Assembly (NCBI GenBank): GCA_021732565.1
Contig: JAKFUT010000174.1
Coordinates: 1-39,102, forward strand
DNA length: 39,102 nucleotides
Source of the DNA: Candidatus Obscuribacterales bacterium
GTDB taxonomy: Bacteria; Cyanobacteriota; Vampirovibrionia; Obscuribacterales; Obscuribacteraceae
Direction of reading: 5' to 3'
This document shows positions 35,603 through 39,102 of this stretch, piece by piece. Within the stretch, counting starts at the first letter, position 1; each line of letters starts with the position of its first letter. Both the position numbers and the translations under genes were made by a program. Below the pieces are notes generated by a model. It had not been told where the DNA came from. It ran no database searches and was given only the letters and a program-made list of their open reading frames with translations.

Positions 35603-37477
35603 TTATCGAGCGGCGATTCCCTTCGTTTCCATCTTGAAGGCTTTCGATTCTACTCGCTCTATCTTATGCTCGATTTTGCTGCGCTCTTTCTCGGGCAAAT
35701 TCGGTTGCAGAGAGATATAGGCTCGATACTGGAACGCCGCATCGCGCAACATTGGTGCGGTCTGCTCTTTCTGTTTCTGCAAGCTGTCTGCCAGGCCCAA
35801 TCTCGATTCAGGGTTACGAGGATCGCTGTAGATTGCATCACGGAATTTGTCTACTGCGGTATTTACCTGACCCTTGCGATAGAGATCGCGGGCCATGGTC
35901 AAATCTTTTCGAGCAACTTCGCGAGTCTTTGCGACATTGGCCAGACCGCGCTTAGAGCGTGCTTCGCCACCGGGCATGGTGGCACCCTTTCTGTAGGCCG
36001 TTTCCGCTGCAGCATGATCTTTTATCATCGCTGCTAGATCGGCTACAGCGAAAGTTTGCTTGTAATCATGAGCATTGTTGATGACCATGTTCAGATTTTC
36101 AGAAGCCTCCTGAAATTTATTTTGCGCCATGAGAGCCTCTGCGTAGGCAATGCGCTCACCGTCGCTCTTCGGTGTACCGATACTGGCAAGGTCCACCGGT
36201 TTGCCGGAGAGCGAACGAAGCTTTGCATCCGCCAGGCGAAGCATCATATCGTTCGGACGCAATGAGATGGCTTCTTGAATTTGTTGTTCAGCACTTTCGA
36301 AATCATTGGTGGCGAAGAACGCGCCTTGACCTTCTTTGGCAGCCTTTAAGTAAAGCCCGCGGGTCAGGCCCTCAACGGCATTGACATTGTCCGGCATTAG
36401 CGATAGCGACTGTCGATAGGATTTGATCGCGTCGTCAAGCTTCTCAACCATGAGCAGCTGATCGCCAATCTTTTGATGAAGCAATGCATTGTTCGGGTTG
36501 AGCTCGATGCCGGAACGCAGCTCGGCAATTGAGTGTTCCAGATCTCCACGAGCCTCGCGAATATCGGCAATATGCATATATGCATCAGCGTTCTCAGGTT
36601 TCACGCGAATTGATTCCTGATACTCTTTTATGGCAGCAACCGTGTTCCCCTGTGTCTGGTAGCATTCACCCAGCGCCAAATGCACTGGAGCACTATTGCG
36701 GAATAGATAGAGCGATGTGTTCAATTCTTTGATTGCATCATCTACACGATTTTGAGCAAGCAACGCTCGCCCCAAACCGAAGTGTGCAGTTGAATTCTTC
36801 GAATTAATCGCAATTGATTGTTTGAAATTTGAAGCGGCTTCCCCAACTTTCCCCTGGGCCAGATTGGTCATACCCAGAGCCGAAAAGCCCTGCGAATAGC
36901 GGGAGTCAAGGGCACAAGCCTTGCCCAGTTCTCGGGCAGAATCAGCCAATCGACCTTGCTCCTTATTCACTACGCCAAGCATATAATGCGCTTCAGGAAG
37001 CTGAGGATCGGAGTTAATTGCTCGCTTGCTATACTCTTCCGCTTCCGAAAGCATACTGTTCTTATTGCGAATATACGTATTGGACGACGACTGCAATCGA
37101 TTGAGAAGCACCATGGCTTTACCCGTGCAGGCCAGCGGATTAGAGGGATCTAGTTTGAGAGCGCGGTCGAGCTGATCATCTGCGCCGTCAAGCTTAAACT
37201 GCATTGCAAGAGCCATCCCCAGACCGGATCTGGCGTCCACGTCTTTCGAGTTTCGACCGATAGCAGCACGAAACGCTGTTTCCGCCTGGTCATATTTACC
37301 TCTTAACAAGAGAGTTTCCGCTCGCTGTGTATTAGCAGTAATTCTTCCCCTGAAGAGTTTTCCCTCGCGAAACATGGATTGCCGTGAGGCCTGACTTGCG
37401 CCGGATGAGGCTACACTCAACGCGATGGTCGCGAGGAGCGCTAGTGCCATCGTTTTTCCGGAAGTCTTGAACGTCAT
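35603..37477 (-). CDS. Secreted protein with long TPR array
   Basis: The protein (624 residues) has a signal peptide (GKTMALALLATIALSVASSG) and then about a dozen TPR units from residue 45 to near the end, such as AETAFRAAIGRNSKDVDARSG, AIKEYQESIRVKPENADA and AIKSYRQSLSLMPDNVNA. The last third has further, more diverged helices. The start at 37477 is preceded by GGAGG at eight bases; the ATG at 37492 overlaps that ribosome site and is less likely. It should form an exported superhelical binding scaffold. Binding partner unknown. Confidence 0.87.
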   Translation of the reverse strand: MTFKTSGKTMALALLATIALSVASSGASQASRQSMFREGKLFRGRITANTQRAETLLLRGKYDQAETAFRAAIGRNSKDVDARSGLGMALAMQFKLDGADDQLDRALKLDPSNPLACTGKAMVLLNRLQSSSNTYIRNKNSMLSEAEEYSKRAINSDPQLPEAHYMLGVVNKEQGRLADSARELGKACALDSRYSQGFSALGMTNLAQGKVGEAASNFKQSIAINSKNSTAHFGLGRALLAQNRVDDAIKELNTSLYLFRNSAPVHLALGECYQTQGNTVAAIKEYQESIRVKPENADAYMHIADIREARGDLEHSIAELRSGIELNPNNALLHQKIGDQLLMVEKLDDAIKSYRQSLSLMPDNVNAVEGLTRGLYLKAAKEGQGAFFATNDFESAEQQIQEAISLRPNDMMLRLADAKLRSLSGKPVDLASIGTPKSDGERIAYAEALMAQNKFQEASENLNMVINNAHDYKQTFAVADLAAMIKDHAAAETAYRKGATMPGGEARSKRGLANVAKTREVARKDLTMARDLYRKGQVNTAVDKFRDAIYSDPRNPESRLGLADSLQKQKEQTAPMLRDAAFQYRAYISLQPNLPEKERSKIEHKIERVESKAFKMETKGIAAR

Positions 37478-37836
37478 GTATTTGTCCTCCATTGCTTGAA
37501 TTTCGGAAATCCATTCCGTAAGAACGGCGAACCCAAGCCAGAATATGCGTCAGCACTTAGCGGTGCGCAAACTAACGCACCACCGAATATCTTATCTTTT
37601 ACGAATTGGGGTAAGGGCCGTACAAGAAAAAGACTTTAGATGATACCTCGACCACAGACGTTGTTGCAGAGCTTGTGGTTCCCGGTTTGAGAGAAATTGC
37701 ATGTCAAGCGGACTTGATCCGTCACGATTACCCCATCCGCCTTCAATTGACAACAGTGAATCGGGCATCTATGCTGGTAAAGTCCGGCGTGGGGCCATCA
37801 CGCCTGCAAGTAGACAAACGCAAGGAGCTTATTGCA
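37478..37836. promoter_or_regulatory. Divergent control region
   Basis: This region serves the long TPR gene (minus) and the candidate selenoprotein gene (plus). It has a 6-bp dyad, GGTGCG (37562-37567) and CGCACC (37576-37581), in the probable leader of the minus-strand gene. I see no convincing promoter hexamers. The plus-strand frame is open from 37675, but the ribosome site points to 37837. Confidence 0.35.
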
Positions 37837-39072
37837 ATGGGTCGTGTACATCTATTGAGAATGGCCATTCCTGTTGCCGCCACGTTCTTCTTAGCAATTC
37901 AATCTGCATGCCCGGGTGGCAATTTAACCAGAGAACCCTCCGACTCTAAAGTTACGTGGGCACCGACCACCGGACAAAATGCAGGAGTTCCCGGCCCAAC
38001 CGGCGTTCACCGGGGTTCCTTTTCGCCTTCCACCGCTTTGCCCGCGGCTGGATTGCGCGGTTCACCAGGCGGACCTGCAGCCAACGCAGTACCAGCGCGT
38101 AACATGCTAGACGCTCGAGACTCTGAGCGCAACGCAAGAGCGGTTAAACAAGATATAGAGTGGTCGAATTCCCTGGCAGATGCGAAGCAGCGAGCAAGGG
38201 AACAAGGCAAATTGGTTTTCTGGGTCCACATGTTAGGCAAAATAGACGGCGCCACTTGAAGTGCCGGCAATAGCCTGAGAGCCGTGTCGCTCTCCCAAGA
38301 ACCGGTAGTTTCAACACTTCAAAGCGATTTCGTTTGCGGTGTAAAAGATATAACAGGCGAACCTTACGCTGGTAAGTCCGGCATACACAACACTTACGGA
38401 AACGCGGTGCAGACCACCAATGGAGCCGGTCCGCACAATATTCAATTGTTCGTGCTTGCTCCAGACGGCACTGTACTCCACTGCCTTCCAGGGTATTGGA
38501 ACCCCAATGATCTGGTTTATGAGCTGCACTTTGCAGAGCAGATCAATTCCGTCTGGCAAGATCGCTCTTTGTCGCGCACTCAAAAAGATGATGCCTTCCG
38601 CAAGATGCAGCTAGCTCACATCAGCGAACACGGTCCGGGGCTAGCTCGAAGAAGCCGCATGCAAGGCTTTGATCAGGAATACGAAGCGAAAAATCGGTTG
38701 AACCAGTCTGATACCATAAGAAATCCGCGCGCAATCACCGCCGCATACGAAGAAGGGGCGATGCATGCACCACAGGGAGCCTTTAAAACTACCGACGAAA
38801 TCATGCACGAACGAATGGCCAAGAGACCATTCGTCCAATACGATCGATTCGATGTGGCAGCCTATTGCGATTACGGCAGACCCTTTTACGACAAGAGCGA
38901 GAATGAGCGTGATGCCCATCTGGAAAACCTTCGTCAACAGCGAGGTGGTCCGCCAGGTTGGGGTGGAGAGCAAAGAGGCGGCAAAGAGCGCAGTCCGGCA
39001 CAGGCTGAGCACCGCGGAGTCCGCTCAAGAGAGCGCAGAAAAGAAAGCGGGGTAAAAAATTATTCCTGGTAA
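37837..39072 (+). CDS. Thioredoxin-like exported protein with in-frame TGA (candidate selenoprotein)
   Basis: The frame starts at 37837 behind AAGGAG with a signal peptide (RMAIPVAATFFLAIQSAC). After a Pro/Gly-rich linker, a thioredoxin-like domain begins near residue 120: WSNSLADAKQRAREQGKLVFWVHM. A TGA at 38257-38259 (residue 141) interrupts it, and the same frame continues without a break as SAGNSLRAVSLSQEPVVSTL, NIQLFVLAPDGTVLHCLPGYW and on to TAA at 39070. The TGA is 12 residues before SQEPVV, just where family members such as those with DCPYC...SDPEVV have their first Cys. The expected second Cys position is Gly. If read as selenocysteine, the product has 411 residues. If not, it is a nonsense mutation. 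The C-terminal third is charged and unrecognised. Confidence 0.7.
38257..38305 (+). promoter_or_regulatory. Candidate bacterial SECIS element
   Basis: Seventeen bases after the TGA, GAGAGC (38277-38282) pairs perfectly with GCTCTC (38289-38294) around the loop CGTGTC, which has a G in its first two bases. An outer CCGG (38264-38267) can pair with CCGG at 38302-38305. The stem and the distance from the TGA to the loop (about 24 nt) agree with the bacterial SECIS model. Confidence 0.6.
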
Positions 39073-39102
39073 GAGGATGATTTATACTGCCCTGCAACGC
39101 TC

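Noticed and set aside
38257-38259. Genome-wide reassignment of TGA
   Set aside because: Other clear genes in the window end in TGA, for example the kinase ending at 4503, and none shows further internal TGA codons.

Overview
The window is a chromosomal segment of a bacterium with moderate GC content. It shows a full C5-pathway haem cluster, a small bacterial SRP RNA, Ser/Thr kinases fused to membrane or TPR regions, and many secreted TPR proteins. My best guess is a non-photosynthetic relative of Cyanobacteria (Vampirovibrionia/Melainabacteria, Obscuribacterales-like). This rests on gene style only, with no marker phylogeny; a planctomycete or acidobacterial origin is not excluded.

Layout. 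1-1207 (minus): the first two subunits of a PaoABC-type molybdenum hydroxylase, cut by the window edge. 1364-2797 (minus): a secreted TPR protein with a matrixin-type zinc protease motif. 3332-3988 (plus): an unknown protein. 4503-13092 (minus): a signalling block made of a small membrane protein, a giant kinase-like/TPR protein and two tandem membrane-anchored Ser/Thr kinases, closed by a strong hairpin at 4131-4159. 13395-14057 (plus): an exported TPR-thioredoxin protein. 14423-19093 (plus): hemA-hemC-hemD-hemB, which takes glutamyl-tRNA to uroporphyrinogen III, followed by an unknown gene. 20138-20674 (plus): a PfpI/DJ-1 protein with a textbook terminator. 21381-26266 (minus): a methyltransferase, a zinc-ribbon membrane protein and a long TPR/TonB-like protein broken by a frame change. 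26510-26616 (plus): SRP RNA, then a stand-alone MshEN-like protein and a histidine-kinase-like sensor that has lost its catalytic residues. 29461-33938 (plus): a TPR lipoprotein, a HIT protein, a small secreted protein and a PknB-like kinase with a TPR-like tail. 33996-37477: a Pro/Tyr-rich secreted protein, a small unknown protein and a 624-residue TPR protein. 37837-39072 (plus): a thioredoxin-like exported protein whose frame is interrupted by one TGA.

The most interesting item is the last gene. Its TGA lies where thioredoxin-like proteins carry the first Cys of CxxC. The homologous-looking frame continues on both sides, and a 6-bp perfect hairpin with a G-containing apical loop begins 17 nt after the TGA. 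This fits a bacterial selenocysteine insertion site, so the gene is a candidate new selenoprotein.

Other notable points are the pseudo-histidine kinase (phospho-acceptor His replaced by Asp, ATP-site residues lost), the kinase with DFN instead of DFG, a HemA with a tail of about 140 residues, and a 62-bp near-identical duplication between the protease gene and the region behind the kinase block. TPR proteins, kinases and redox proteins recur through the window, suggesting much of it serves envelope sensing and protein interaction; this is inference.
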